Source of the DNA: Myxococcales bacterium | GTDB taxonomy: Bacteria > Myxococcota_A > Polyangia > Nannocystales > Nannocystaceae | Assembly (NCBI GenBank): GCA_020633315.1 | Contig: JACKDV010000003.1 | Coordinates: 631,161 to 695,160, forward strand | Direction of reading: 5' to 3' | DNA: 64,000 nucleotides | Part shown: positions 1 through 7,459 of the stretch, piece by piece | Layout of the letters: each line of letters begins with the position of its first letter | Position numbering within the stretch: position 1 is the first letter of the stretch | Notes under the pieces: model-generated | Told to the model about the DNA's origin: nothing | Seen by the model: only the letters and a program-made list of their open reading frames with translations | The model's database searches: none | Position numbers and translations under genes: made by a program

Positions 1-1682
1 CGGAGCAGCGCGGTGCGGAACTGCGAGGGCAGGAAGCCCTTGTGGCGCCAGAAGCCGCCGTCCTCGGTGGTGAGCACGGCCTGCACCATGTGCGGCGAGA
101 TCTCGGGCAGCGGGGTGAAGGTGGTGGAGCCCGGGTAGAGGTGGACGGCGCGGACTCGACCATCGCGCATGGTCACGCGGTGGGTGAAGCCGCCGGCGAG
201 GCGCTCCGCGGCGGCTCGGGGTGGCCGCTCCTCCACACGGCAGCCGTCGATTCCCACGCTGCCGTCGAGCCGCAGGGCGTCGAGGTCGGCGAAGTCCACG
301 TCCACGTCCACGCCGAGCTCGAAGCTGCCACCGAGCACGAAGCCCTGCAGCGAGGGGATCAGCGCGGTGGGGATCGCTCGCAGCACCTCGTCGCAGGGCG
401 TGGCGGGCACCTCGGCGTGGAGGCGATAGCGACGATCGCTGCGCTCGCTCGGGTGCAGCAGCTCGCCGCTCACCCGCAGCCGCACTCCACGTCGCCGTAG
501 CTCGGCGTGACGGACGACCACGCGGGGCTTGCTCGGCTCGAGCTCCATCGCGAAGTCGAGGTCGAAGCCCACGTCGCGCACGGTCTCCCGCGCGAGCATG
601 CGGTGGGCCACGTTGAGACCATCGACGCGCACCTGCCCCTCGGCGCGGGCCATGCCCCGACCGAACACGAGCGCCACGCGGCCGCCGACGGTGGCCGACT
701 CCGACTCGACCAGCGGCAGCCGCGATAGCACATCGGGGACCTTGCCGAGCTCGAAGGCGTCCATCGAGACCTCGATCTCACCCTCGCCGAGATCCCGCTG
801 CACCCAGCCCGCGACGGACCACAGGCGGGCCTCGGCGCGGCCGTCGTCGCGATCGGAGAAGCCGCCCTCGAGGGAGACGGACACGCGAGAGAGATCGGCG
901 TCGGCCACGGTGATGCGACCGTCGACGCCGGCGACCGCGATCTCGGGGGTGATCTGCGTGCCGACTCCCGCGACGCGGACCGACAGGGGGAACCGGAGCG
1001 CGCGCCCGGTCTCGGTTCGCAGCAGCACGAGATCGGCCCCGACCTCGGCGGCGCGGATGGTCGGGATCGACGGGTCCTCCACCAAGAGCTGATCCACCGC
1101 GAAGCCGACCGTGCCCTGGGCGGGGCTCGCATCGAGCCGCAGCACTCCCTGCAGGCGGCGACGCGGCCGCTCCTGGTCGCCCTCCCACACGTCCATCTCG
1201 AGACCCCGCACGTGGAGCTGCTCGGGCACCAGGCGGATGCGTCCCTGCTTCTCGGGATCGTCCACGGCGCTGCGGTGGCGCAGTCGATCGAGCAGGGTCA
1301 CGAGCACCTCGCGCTCTCCGGTGACCATCCCGCCGCGCACGCGTGCATCGACGGGGCGGGCCCGGCCCGACCACAGCTCGTCCTCGTCGAGGAGCACCTC
1401 GATCTCGTCCACCGCGACGATCGGCGCCGCCGGGTCGCCCACCGTGAGCCCGCGGACTCGCACCCGTGGGAGGTCGAGCACCACCTCCCGCACGGCGACC
1501 GGCTCCTCGAGCTTCTTCTCGAGGCGAGAGGTGAGGGTCTCGCTGGCCAGGCGCTCGAGCCACGGCGGCACGAGCCACCACGCCAGCCCCACCAGGGCCC
1601 CCAGGAGCACCACGATCGTGAGCAGCACCCATGGCCACACCCGCCGGGGCGGGGGCTTGGGAGCAGGCGAGGGCGCGACCAT
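1..1682 (-). CDS. AsmA-like protein with C-terminal GT51 transglycosylase domain (partial, 3' end outside window)
   Basis: The frame is open from an ATG at 1682 to the window edge (560 codons, no stop), so the gene is cut at its 3' end. Residues about 15-38 form one membrane segment (WPWVLLTIVVLLGALVGLAWW) after a short basic, Pro-rich N-terminus, giving a type II membrane protein. The next 480 or so residues are beta-rich, repetitive and AsmA/DUF748-like in character. At residue 540 begins EDGGFWRHKG, which fits motif 1 of GT51 peptidoglycan glycosyltransferases (EDxxFxxHxG, first Glu catalytic). The family polymerises lipid II at the periplasmic face. An in-frame TGA lies shortly upstream and GAGG precedes the ATG, so the start is firm. 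Whether a transpeptidase domain follows cannot be seen here. The GT51 call rests on one motif plus its lead-in (PLPEISPHMVQAVL). Confidence 0.8.
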   Translation of the reverse strand, partial: MVAPSPAPKPPPRRVWPWVLLTIVVLLGALVGLAWWLVPPWLERLASETLTSRLEKKLEEPVAVREVVLDLPRVRVRGLTVGDPAAPIVAVDEIEVLLDEDELWSGRARPVDARVRGGMVTGEREVLVTLLDRLRHRSAVDDPEKQGRIRLVPEQLHVRGLEMDVWEGDQERPRRRLQGVLRLDASPAQGTVGFAVDQLLVEDPSIPTIRAAEVGADLVLLRTETGRALRFPLSVRVAGVGTQITPEIAVAGVDGRITVADADLSRVSVSLEGGFSDRDDGRAEARLWSVAGWVQRDLGEGEIEVSMDAFELGKVPDVLSRLPLVESESATVGGRVALVFGRGMARAEGQVRVDGLNVAHRMLARETVRDVGFDLDFAMELEPSKPRVVVRHAELRRRGVRLRVSGELLHPSERSDRRYRLHAEVPATPCDEVLRAIPTALIPSLQGFVLGGSFELGVDVDVDFADLDALRLDGSVGIDGCRVEERPPRAAAERLAGGFTHRVTMRDGRVRAVHLYPGSTTFTPLPEISPHMVQAVLTTEDGGFWRHKGFLPSQFRTALL

Positions 1683-1813
1683 GGTGACCTCGAGCCGTCG
1701 GACGAGGAGGGACGGCCCGTCCCATCACCCTACGGCGGGGAGCCTTCCTCCGGCAAATCCAGGGTCGCTCTCGGGGGCGCGCGAAGGCATCGCTTTGGTC
1801 CCCGAACGCGAAG

Positions 1814-1843
1814 AGCCCCGTCGATGCTTCCATCGACGGGGCT
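1814..1843 (-). terminator. Perfect 13-bp hairpin, likely terminator
   Basis: Arms at 1814-1826 and 1831-1843 are perfect reverse complements with a 4-base loop. It lies just past the stop of the leftward gene ending at 1871 and before the next leftward gene. A weak T-rich stretch (CTTCGCGTT) follows on the minus strand, so termination is likely but there is no classical U-tract. Confidence 0.65.
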
Positions 1844-1870
1844 CCGCGGGAGGCGCTCGGCGCCAGGGAC

Positions 1871-2386
1871 TCAGCCGCTGCGCGCGCACTGGATCGCGAA
1901 GAACAGCTTGCCCTCGGTACCCTTGTGCACGAACGAGCCGGCTTGGATCATCAGCAGCCCGCCGTCCTCGATGCTGTAGTCGGTGTTGAGCAGGTCCTTG
2001 CTGCCGTCGCGGCTGCTGAGGCTGGCGTGGAGCTTGAGACGCTTGTCGTCGTTGCCGAGCAGGCTGAGCCCCATGCGGTTGCCGCTGCTGAACTTGGTCT
2101 CGGTGACCTTACCCCGGCGGATGTCGAAGGTCTTCTGCTCGATGAGCAGGAAGGTCTTGTAGATGGCGAACTCGTCCTGGCTGAGCTGCGCCTGGAGGAA
2201 TGCGAGCTCCTTGGGGACTCCGCCTTCCCCCTCCTTGGAGGCCAGCACCGAGTGCACGAAGCACTTGGCCTGTTCGACCTCCTTGGCCTGAGCGGCCGAC
2301 GGAGCGGCGACCACGGCCATCGCCGATGCGGGGGCGAGGATGGCGGCCAGTGCCGATGCGAGGAGCTTCTTCCTTGCGTGGGTCAT
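1871..2386 (-). CDS. Secreted protein of unknown function in sigma/anti-sigma operon
   Basis: 171 aa with a clear Sec signal peptide: basic MTHARKK, a hydrophobic core to about residue 28, then an Ala-rich cleavage region ending near AAQA. The mature part (about 135 aa) is soluble and mixed alpha/beta. It has two cysteines, one near the mature N-terminus (KCFVHS) and one near the C-terminus (IQCARS), which could form a disulfide. No known domain recognised. Its start overlaps the stop of the anti-sigma gene by 4 bases (ATGA), so it is the third gene of a coupled sigma / anti-sigma / secreted protein operon. It may be the signal sensed by, or an output of, that pair; this is inference from position only. 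Confidence 0.75.
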   Translation of the reverse strand: MTHARKKLLASALAAILAPASAMAVVAAPSAAQAKEVEQAKCFVHSVLASKEGEGGVPKELAFLQAQLSQDEFAIYKTFLLIEQKTFDIRRGKVTETKFSSGNRMGLSLLGNDDKRLKLHASLSSRDGSKDLLNTDYSIEDGGLLMIQAGSFVHKGTEGKLFFAIQCARSG

Positions 2387-3087
2387 AGCGAGCGCTCACT
2401 GTTGGTCGACTGTGCGTCGTCTTCCTCGACGTAGAGCACGGTGACGGTTCCGGTGTGACCGATGCGACCGTTCTTCCCGCCGAACTCGATGCCGTGGATC
2501 TCGGCATCGCTGCTCTCGGGAACGGGCATGGGGGGGATCTCGGACTCGGGGGTCGAGGGGGGTGGTGAGACCCGGCCGGGGTTGGCATCCGCCAGCTTCG
2601 TCGGCTCGGGCTCGGGAGCACGGGGAGCCTCGGCTTCGGGGGCCGGGGCCTCGCGCTCGTCCACAGACGCCACCGACTCGGATTTATTCGGGGCCTCGGG
2701 GCCGGATCCGATGACGATGACCGTGACGGCTGCCGCAGCGGCCGCGGCCATCAGCGGCACGCGAACCGGTCGCAGCGCGGCCCAAAGCCGCGACCACACG
2801 GAGACGCCACGATCGGCCTCGGCCTGGAGGCGAGAGTCTCGCTCGATCGCGCGATCGATCTCGTCCCAGATCTGCTCGAAGCGAGCGGCTGGAACCGCGC
2901 GCGCCTCGGCCTCGAGGCTGGCGCGAAGCGCTGCCTGGAGCCCACCGAGCTGCTCGTGCTCGAGCTCGAGCTCGGGATGCTCGGTCACCGCGGCCGCCAT
3001 CGCCTCGGCCTGCTCGGCCGACAGCTCGCCGTCGAAGTATGCGTGGAGGTCTACTGCCTGGACTGCTTGGGAGGTCTCGGTGCTCAT
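2383..3087 (-). CDS. Membrane-anchored anti-sigma factor-like protein
   Basis: 234 aa. The N-terminal 90 residues are acidic and helical and open with HAYFDGELSAEQ, the usual start of anti-sigma domains that bind ECF factors; the HxxxCxxC zinc motif is absent. One membrane helix follows at about 111-128 (VPLMAAAAAAAVTVIVIG), then a Pro/Glu-rich spacer and a short conserved-looking C-terminal part in the periplasm. Start and stop overlap the neighbouring genes by 4 bases each, so it is translated with the sigma factor upstream. The expected role is to hold that sigma factor at the inner membrane until an envelope signal arrives. The role is inferred from gene order, topology and the opening motif. 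Confidence 0.8.
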   Translation of the reverse strand: MSTETSQAVQAVDLHAYFDGELSAEQAEAMAAAVTEHPELELEHEQLGGLQAALRASLEAEARAVPAARFEQIWDEIDRAIERDSRLQAEADRGVSVWSRLWAALRPVRVPLMAAAAAAAVTVIVIGSGPEAPNKSESVASVDEREAPAPEAEAPRAPEPEPTKLADANPGRVSPPPSTPESEIPPMPVPESSDAEIHGIEFGGKNGRIGHTGTVTVLYVEEDDAQSTNSERSL

Positions 3088-3725
3088 GATGCCGCCTCCT
3101 GGGTCATCGAATCACTGCTGGTCTCGGCCTTGGAGGGGATGTACTCGAGTCGCTCGCTGAGGAGCTTCTGCATGTTTCGCCGAGCGTGGAACAGCCGACT
3201 CATGATCGTGCCCTTGGAGCAATTCATCGCCTTGGCCATGTCCGCGTAGGAAAGCCCCTGGAGCTCGCGCATGACGATGACCGCGCGGTGCTTGTCGCTG
3301 AGCTGCCCCAGGCTCTCTTGGACGGCGGCGAGAATCTCCTTGTTCTTGACCGCCTTCGAAGGATCGCCGAGCGCCGCGATTGGGCTGAGGTCGGCTGGCT
3401 CGCCCTCGTCGTGGCGCAAGCGATCGTCGAACTCCACGTCGCGCTTTCGTCCGCTGCGGCGCAGGTGGTCGATGCAGAGGTTGGCCACGATCCGATAGAG
3501 CCAGGTGTAGAAGCTCGACTGCCCCTCGAAGTTCGGAAGGTACCGGTGGACCTTGATGAAGGCCTCTTGGAGGACGTCGAGAGCATCTTCCTGGTTTCTT
3601 AGGAACCCGTAGGCGACTGCGTAGACCTTGCGCTCGTAGCGCTGATACAGCGCCTGGAACGCTCTCCGATCGCCTGCCTGAGCGGCTTTGACCAGATCCT
3701 GGTCATCGGCATCGGTTGAAGCCAC
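3084..3725 (-). CDS. ECF-type RNA polymerase sigma factor (RpoE-like)
   Basis: 213 aa, the usual length for ECF sigma factors. Region 2 spans about residues 20-95: it has the core-binding segment (ALYQRYERKVYAVAYGFL), the DALDVLQEAFIKVHR motif and FYTWLYRIVANLCIDHLRR for -10 recognition. Region 4 is at about 130-190 with the helix-turn-helix GLSYADMAKAMNCSKGTIMS. It should direct RNA polymerase to a small regulon, likely including its own operon, and be restrained by the membrane protein encoded directly downstream (4-base overlap). The ATG at 3725 is the first of the frame and gives a normal N-terminus. Confidence 0.93.
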   Translation of the reverse strand: MASTDADDQDLVKAAQAGDRRAFQALYQRYERKVYAVAYGFLRNQEDALDVLQEAFIKVHRYLPNFEGQSSFYTWLYRIVANLCIDHLRRSGRKRDVEFDDRLRHDEGEPADLSPIAALGDPSKAVKNKEILAAVQESLGQLSDKHRAVIVMRELQGLSYADMAKAMNCSKGTIMSRLFHARRNMQKLLSERLEYIPSKAETSSDSMTQEAAS

Positions 3726-4082
3726 GTGCTCCTCGTTCTTGGACGGCGCGTCGAGTTGCCTATTCAGGGCCGCCCCCAGGCCTGCGCAGTCCGCGGGTTC
3801 TCAACCGGAGGGGGACCTGGAAGCCCGACGCGCCATGTGACGGGCTCCCGTGCATCGGTTATACCTTCTTCCCCTCGCTGGGAAAATAAGCCTTCGGAAT
3901 CATTGGAATCTGATCCCTCGGCCGCGCCGCGCTCCCCCTACGGCGGCCCGCTCGCACGGACCAGATCGCGCAACCCGCGTCCGGCCCGCCTGCCAAAGGC
4001 CCATGATCATTGCCATTGCGCGACTGCCGGACGTCGCCGAGATCGCTCGCCCAGCTCGGTCCGATCCTGGCGAAGCCACGAC
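3726..4082. other. Intergenic region upstream of the sigma-factor operon
   Basis: About 360 bases with no supportable gene; short frames here lack codon bias and recognisable protein character. The stretch around 3855-3900 is markedly less GC-rich than the rest and carries the candidate promoter listed separately. Confidence 0.6.
3858..3886 (-). promoter_or_regulatory. Candidate promoter for the sigma-factor operon
   Basis: Read on the minus strand, TTTTCC and TATAAC lie 17 bases apart in an unusually A/T-rich patch about 130 bases upstream of the sigma-factor start. The -10 match is good (5 of 6 to TATAAT) and the -35 match poor. It could be a housekeeping promoter; an ECF-type autoregulated promoter was not identified. 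Confidence 0.35.
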
Positions 4083-4112
4083 GGCGCTCCTCGCGAGCTC
4101 GCGAGGAGCGCC
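4083..4112 (-). terminator. Perfect 30-bp palindrome after a leftward operon
   Basis: The two 15-base halves (GGCGCTCCTCGCGAG and its reverse complement) are perfect. The palindrome begins 4 bases past the stop codon of the leftward gene ending at 4117, so it probably ends that three-gene transcript. No U-tract follows. A DNA-binding site is the alternative. Confidence 0.6.
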
Positions 4113-4116
4113 CAGG

Positions 4117-4884
4117 TCACGCGAACAGATCGTCGGGGTCGTCCTCGAGATCCTCGTCCCAGTCGTCATCCAGCTCGGGCTCGCCCTCGTCGCCCGCCCC
4201 GTCCCCCGGAGCGAACGACTCGAGGCCCGCCCTCCCCAGCGTGGTGACCCGAAACAGATCGAGCGCGATGGGACCCTTGCCGCCGATGATCTCCAGCGAG
4301 CTCGCCTGGCTGGAGCTCACCGCGACGTCGGCCGAGGCATTGCCCAGCTCGAGCTGCTGCAGCAGCGCGGAGTTGCCGGTGAGACTGAAGCTCGCCTGCC
4401 GCTCCGACGACGCGAAAATGGCGGGATCGTCGGCCACGTAGACCTTGCGGACCACCCTCCACCCCAGCCTCCACTTGCGACCGCTGTCGTCCCGCTTGCG
4501 AAACAGCTGGCGGGCCACCGCATCCACCGACGGCATCTCCATGACCGTCAGATCCTTCGTGCGGATGAAGAACCCCTCGTTGCCCTGGAAGCTCAGGTCG
4601 AGCTTGGCCTGCGTCGCGTCGGCGGCGAAGGTGTCGACCGTGGCTCCGGCGGCGGTCCGCACCACCACCGCGCCCGTGGAGGTGAACGAGAAGCGCACCG
4701 TGGCCCCGCTCGGCCGCGGCTTGGGATCGACGCCGAACTCCCGCACGTTGCCGAGCTTCTGGAACACCCCGCGGCGAAACCCGCCGTAGTCACCGACCTC
4801 GTAGGCGTCGGTCAGCGGGCTCCATGCGGCGTAGTGCAGGAGGCTGCGCTTGAACAAGCGATTGTAGGACCTCGCGAGGCTCAT
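4117..4884 (-). CDS. Unknown protein, third gene of C25-like peptidase operon
   Basis: 255 aa, soluble, no signal peptide. The ATG at 4884 is preceded by a strong ribosome site (AAGGGAG), which rules out the longer open frame to 5013, whose extra residues are Ser/Arg-rich antisense-like sequence. The protein has a basic N-terminus (SLARSYNRLFKRSL), a central beta-rich part with many Phe/Val strands and an extremely acidic tail (about 20 Asp/Glu in the last 35 residues). No family recognised. It lies 13 bases downstream of the 104-aa gene and is co-directional with the C25-like peptidase, so it could be a partner, substrate or effector of that enzyme. The acidic tail could mediate protein binding. 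Confidence 0.75.
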   Translation of the reverse strand: MSLARSYNRLFKRSLLHYAAWSPLTDAYEVGDYGGFRRGVFQKLGNVREFGVDPKPRPSGATVRFSFTSTGAVVVRTAAGATVDTFAADATQAKLDLSFQGNEGFFIRTKDLTVMEMPSVDAVARQLFRKRDDSGRKWRLGWRVVRKVYVADDPAIFASSERQASFSLTGNSALLQQLELGNASADVAVSSSQASSLEIIGGKGPIALDLFRVTTLGRAGLESFAPGDGAGDEGEPELDDDWDEDLEDDPDDLFA

Positions 4885-4897
4885 CGTGAGGCTCCCT

Positions 4898-5212
4898 TCA
4901 GCCCGAGAGCAGCGAGAGCAGCGAGCTGACGATCTTCGAGCGGTACTCGATCGCCGACTGGACGTTCTGCATGTGGAGGTCGTAGAGCACCGTGTCGATC
5001 TCCCACTTGCCATCCTCGGTCTTGGTCGCCGGGATCACCGAGGTGTTGTCCCCGTCGAGGCTGATCTGAGTGGAGGCTGCCAGGACGGACTCGGCGCCCG
5101 CGCTGGCGTCGATCGTCCGGGTCTCGACCTTGAGGGTCGCCGCATCCTTCACGTAGCCCGCAATCGTCTCCGCTGCGTTCCTCACCGCTCCCTTGATGTC
5201 CGTCACTGCCAT
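4898..5212 (-). CDS. Small unknown protein in C25-like peptidase operon
   Basis: 104 aa with neither signal peptide nor cysteine. The N-terminal third is predicted helical (DIKGAVRNAAETIAGYVKDA), the centre is strand-rich (KVETRTIDAS, TQISLDGDNT) and the C-terminus is an amphipathic helix ending SLLSLLSG. It sits 51 bases after the peptidase gene and 13 bases before the 255-aa gene. A small helical protein beside a caspase-like peptidase could be its substrate or inhibitor, but nothing in the sequence proves this. I do not recognise the family. Confidence 0.72.
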   Translation of the reverse strand: MAVTDIKGAVRNAAETIAGYVKDAATLKVETRTIDASAGAESVLAASTQISLDGDNTSVIPATKTEDGKWEIDTVLYDLHMQNVQSAIEYRSKIVSSLLSLLSG

Positions 5213-5263
5213 GATGTTCCTCCTGTCGTTGGGTTCGAGTCTCGTCCGTCTGGACTGCTCAGG

Positions 5264-7339
5264 TCACTCGTCGGTCCTCACCAGCCGACTCGCCGCATCC
5301 ACGATGGCGCCCATCAGCTCGGAGCGGATCTGCTGCGCACGACCGACCGCCTCGAGGTGGGCCTCGAACACCGCGGTGTCCGGCTCCCCGTCGCGCTCCG
5401 GGACGCAGACGATGGTGTCGCCGTCGATGGCGGTCCTGGTGTAGGCGCGCAGCTGGGCCCCCACGGGCAGCCCATCTCGGCCCAGGACGATCCGATCGGA
5501 CTCGCCGACCACGAAGGTCCGCACCTCGAGCGCGCTCATGTCCTCCAGGACGGCGTCGATGGTCTGCCCGAGCTTGGCGACGAAGCCTCGCACCGAGGAC
5601 GCGGCCGAGCGGCGAGGACCATCGCCCCCGGCGGCCACGGGCTCTGCACGACGCCGGCCCCCGATGGCAAAGGACTCCAGCGCGGCGTCCTCCCGCGTAG
5701 AGACCCCCGAGTCGGACCGTGCTCGATCGGGCGGATCACCCGGCTCGGCGGGCGACGCCTCCGACTCCACCGACTGCACGGGCGACGCCTCCGACTCCAC
5801 CGGCGACGCCTCCGACTCCACCGGCGACGCCTCCGACGCCCCCGCCTCCGACTCCACCTCCAGTCGCGGTCGAGGCTTCGGCGGCTCGTCCTCTGCCAGC
5901 GGCAGCCTCACCGCCGGATCCCCGATGATCGCATAGTTGCGAGCATCGTTGTTCGCGGTCCACTCGTAGGCGAACTCGCCGTCGGTGATCCCGTAGAACT
6001 TCACCTTCTCCATGCTCTCCACCAGGCCGGCCGCGAGCTGCCCGTAGCGGTTGGCGAAGCTCTCGAACGCCCAGCCCAGCCGGTGCCCTCCCAGCAGGCG
6101 ATAGAGGAAGCTCTGGAACACCGCGATCTGCCGCGCCCCAGACTTGGGATCGACGAACGAGCACTCCCACGCCCGCTCGATGTGCCCCACCGCCGCCAGT
6201 GCCCCCCCGCGCGGGTGGGCCAGCATGCGACGCGGCAGCTCGGCCAGGAACGGACGCGGAGCGATGTCCTTGCGCTCGCCGGAGCGGTGATAGAACTCGT
6301 CCTGCTTGGGCGTCCCGCCGCCGTAGCACGCGAACAGGAACGCGATGAGCCCCAGCAGGCTCCCTGCGTCGGCGAGGTCCTCACCGGCGAGCACCGACTC
6401 CCGCGGGATCGGGCCCGCGCCCACGCCCGGTGCCCAGTCCCCCTGACACACCAGCGCGCCCTGGTACTGCCGCTGGTCCTGGTGCCCGTTGGGGAAGCCC
6501 AGGCCGTGGCTGGCCGTCACGAGCACGGCTGGCGTCTCGGCCTCTCCGCCGAGCATCCCCAGGAGCCGATCGCGGGTCGCCTCCTCGGCCACGCGGCGCT
6601 CGGTGCTCCACTTCGGGAGCTTGTCGTGGATGTAGCTCTCGAGCCCGCCGATGAGGCCATCGGCCGAACGCCGGGTGGCCTCGTCGTGACTCACCCCGAA
6701 CAAGCTCACGCTGCGAGGCAGCCTCACCTCCCCGCTCTCGCTTCGGATCACGCTGCGCGCGTAGAGGTCGTACTCCTCGGGCGTGTCCAGGTGCAGGCGG
6801 CCCACGCCGTGCTGCAGGCCGAGCTGGGTCTGGAACGCGAAGGGGATCCGCTGGGGGTCCCCCACCACCAGCAGGTAGTACGGCATGCGCTCGGGCTCCA
6901 CCGGACCCGAGGTCGGCGCCCCTTGGCGCTGCTGGAACGCCACCTTGGCCTCGTCGGGGCGTAGGCCTCCGCCCACCCGGTCGGGCCCCCAGTATCGACG
7001 GTAGCGCTCCCCCGCCTCGCGCTCGCGGTGGCGCAGCAGGGGCTCGAGCGCCTCCACCACGGCCGGGTCCTCGTCGTGCGCGAAGATGACCCCCCACCCC
7101 GCCTCGGCGAGCGCGGTGGGATCCACGTCCTCGCGGAGATCGAAGGTCGGTCCCTTGTCACGCTCCCGCGCCTCGAGCTCCACGTCGTCCGCATCGCGCC
7201 CCTGAGCCTCGCGCATCGCCTCGCGCTGGCCCAGGACCATGTCGACGATCTCGGTCGGCTTCATCGACGACAGCAGGTAGTCCCCCGTCGCACCGTCGAT
7301 GCCATTGAAAACGAGATCGTCGTCCGCGTCGTCGGTCAT
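5264..7339 (-). CDS. C25-like (gingipain-fold) cysteine peptidase, cytoplasmic
   Basis: 691 aa from the ATG at 7339; the open frame to 7534 extends into the intergenic region and is not protein-like. Catalytic candidates are His278 in VTASHG and Cys338 in FLFACYGGG, each after a hydrophobic strand as in clan CD peptidases. GDPAVRLP at about 473-480 is the closing motif typical of peptidase C25 domains. There is no signal peptide, unlike secreted gingipains, so it should act in the cytoplasm. Residues about 490-530 are a low-complexity linker of VESEASP repeats, followed by a Pro/Ser-rich stretch and a C-terminal domain of about 130 residues of unknown function. It heads a three-gene leftward operon and is divergent from a CHAT-SIR2 gene. 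Family assignment is by motif; specificity is unknown. Confidence 0.82.
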   Translation of the reverse strand: MTDDADDDLVFNGIDGATGDYLLSSMKPTEIVDMVLGQREAMREAQGRDADDVELEARERDKGPTFDLREDVDPTALAEAGWGVIFAHDEDPAVVEALEPLLRHREREAGERYRRYWGPDRVGGGLRPDEAKVAFQQRQGAPTSGPVEPERMPYYLLVVGDPQRIPFAFQTQLGLQHGVGRLHLDTPEEYDLYARSVIRSESGEVRLPRSVSLFGVSHDEATRRSADGLIGGLESYIHDKLPKWSTERRVAEEATRDRLLGMLGGEAETPAVLVTASHGLGFPNGHQDQRQYQGALVCQGDWAPGVGAGPIPRESVLAGEDLADAGSLLGLIAFLFACYGGGTPKQDEFYHRSGERKDIAPRPFLAELPRRMLAHPRGGALAAVGHIERAWECSFVDPKSGARQIAVFQSFLYRLLGGHRLGWAFESFANRYGQLAAGLVESMEKVKFYGITDGEFAYEWTANNDARNYAIIGDPAVRLPLAEDEPPKPRPRLEVESEAGASEASPVESEASPVESEASPVQSVESEASPAEPGDPPDRARSDSGVSTREDAALESFAIGGRRRAEPVAAGGDGPRRSAASSVRGFVAKLGQTIDAVLEDMSALEVRTFVVGESDRIVLGRDGLPVGAQLRAYTRTAIDGDTIVCVPERDGEPDTAVFEAHLEAVGRAQQIRSELMGAIVDAASRLVRTDE
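5751..5858. repeat. 21-base in-frame tandem repeats in peptidase gene
   Basis: Near-perfect copies of GGCGACGCCTCCGACTCCAC plus one C begin at 5751, 5781 and 5802, with a partial copy from 5823. The unit is a multiple of three and encodes VESEASP on the minus strand, so copy-number changes would lengthen or shorten the linker between the peptidase and its C-terminal domain without breaking the frame. Confidence 0.9.
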
Positions 7340-7459
7340 CGCGAGCGTCCCAGCCAATGATCGAGGATCGCTTGTATCACATCCACTCCCCTTTCCGGTG
7401 GTATGGTGATCGTGGACGACGAGCGCCGAAAACGGCGATGATGCGAGCGGCGGGTCGAG
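7340..7459. promoter_or_regulatory. Divergent promoter region between C25-like peptidase and CHAT-SIR2 genes
   Basis: 120 bases between two divergent start codons, so it must hold both promoters. A relatively A/T-rich patch lies at 7365-7410. I could not assign -35/-10 boxes with confidence. Confidence 0.45.

Noticed and set aside
778..1833. Long reading frame in another frame of the minus strand, 351 codons
   Set aside because: It overlaps the AsmA/GT51 gene in a different frame and consists of Arg/Ala/Gly/Pro-rich sequence, the normal shadow of GC-rich DNA.
4885..5013. N-terminal extension of the 255-aa gene
   Set aside because: The 43 extra residues are Ser/Arg-rich and a strong ribosome site precedes the ATG at 4884.
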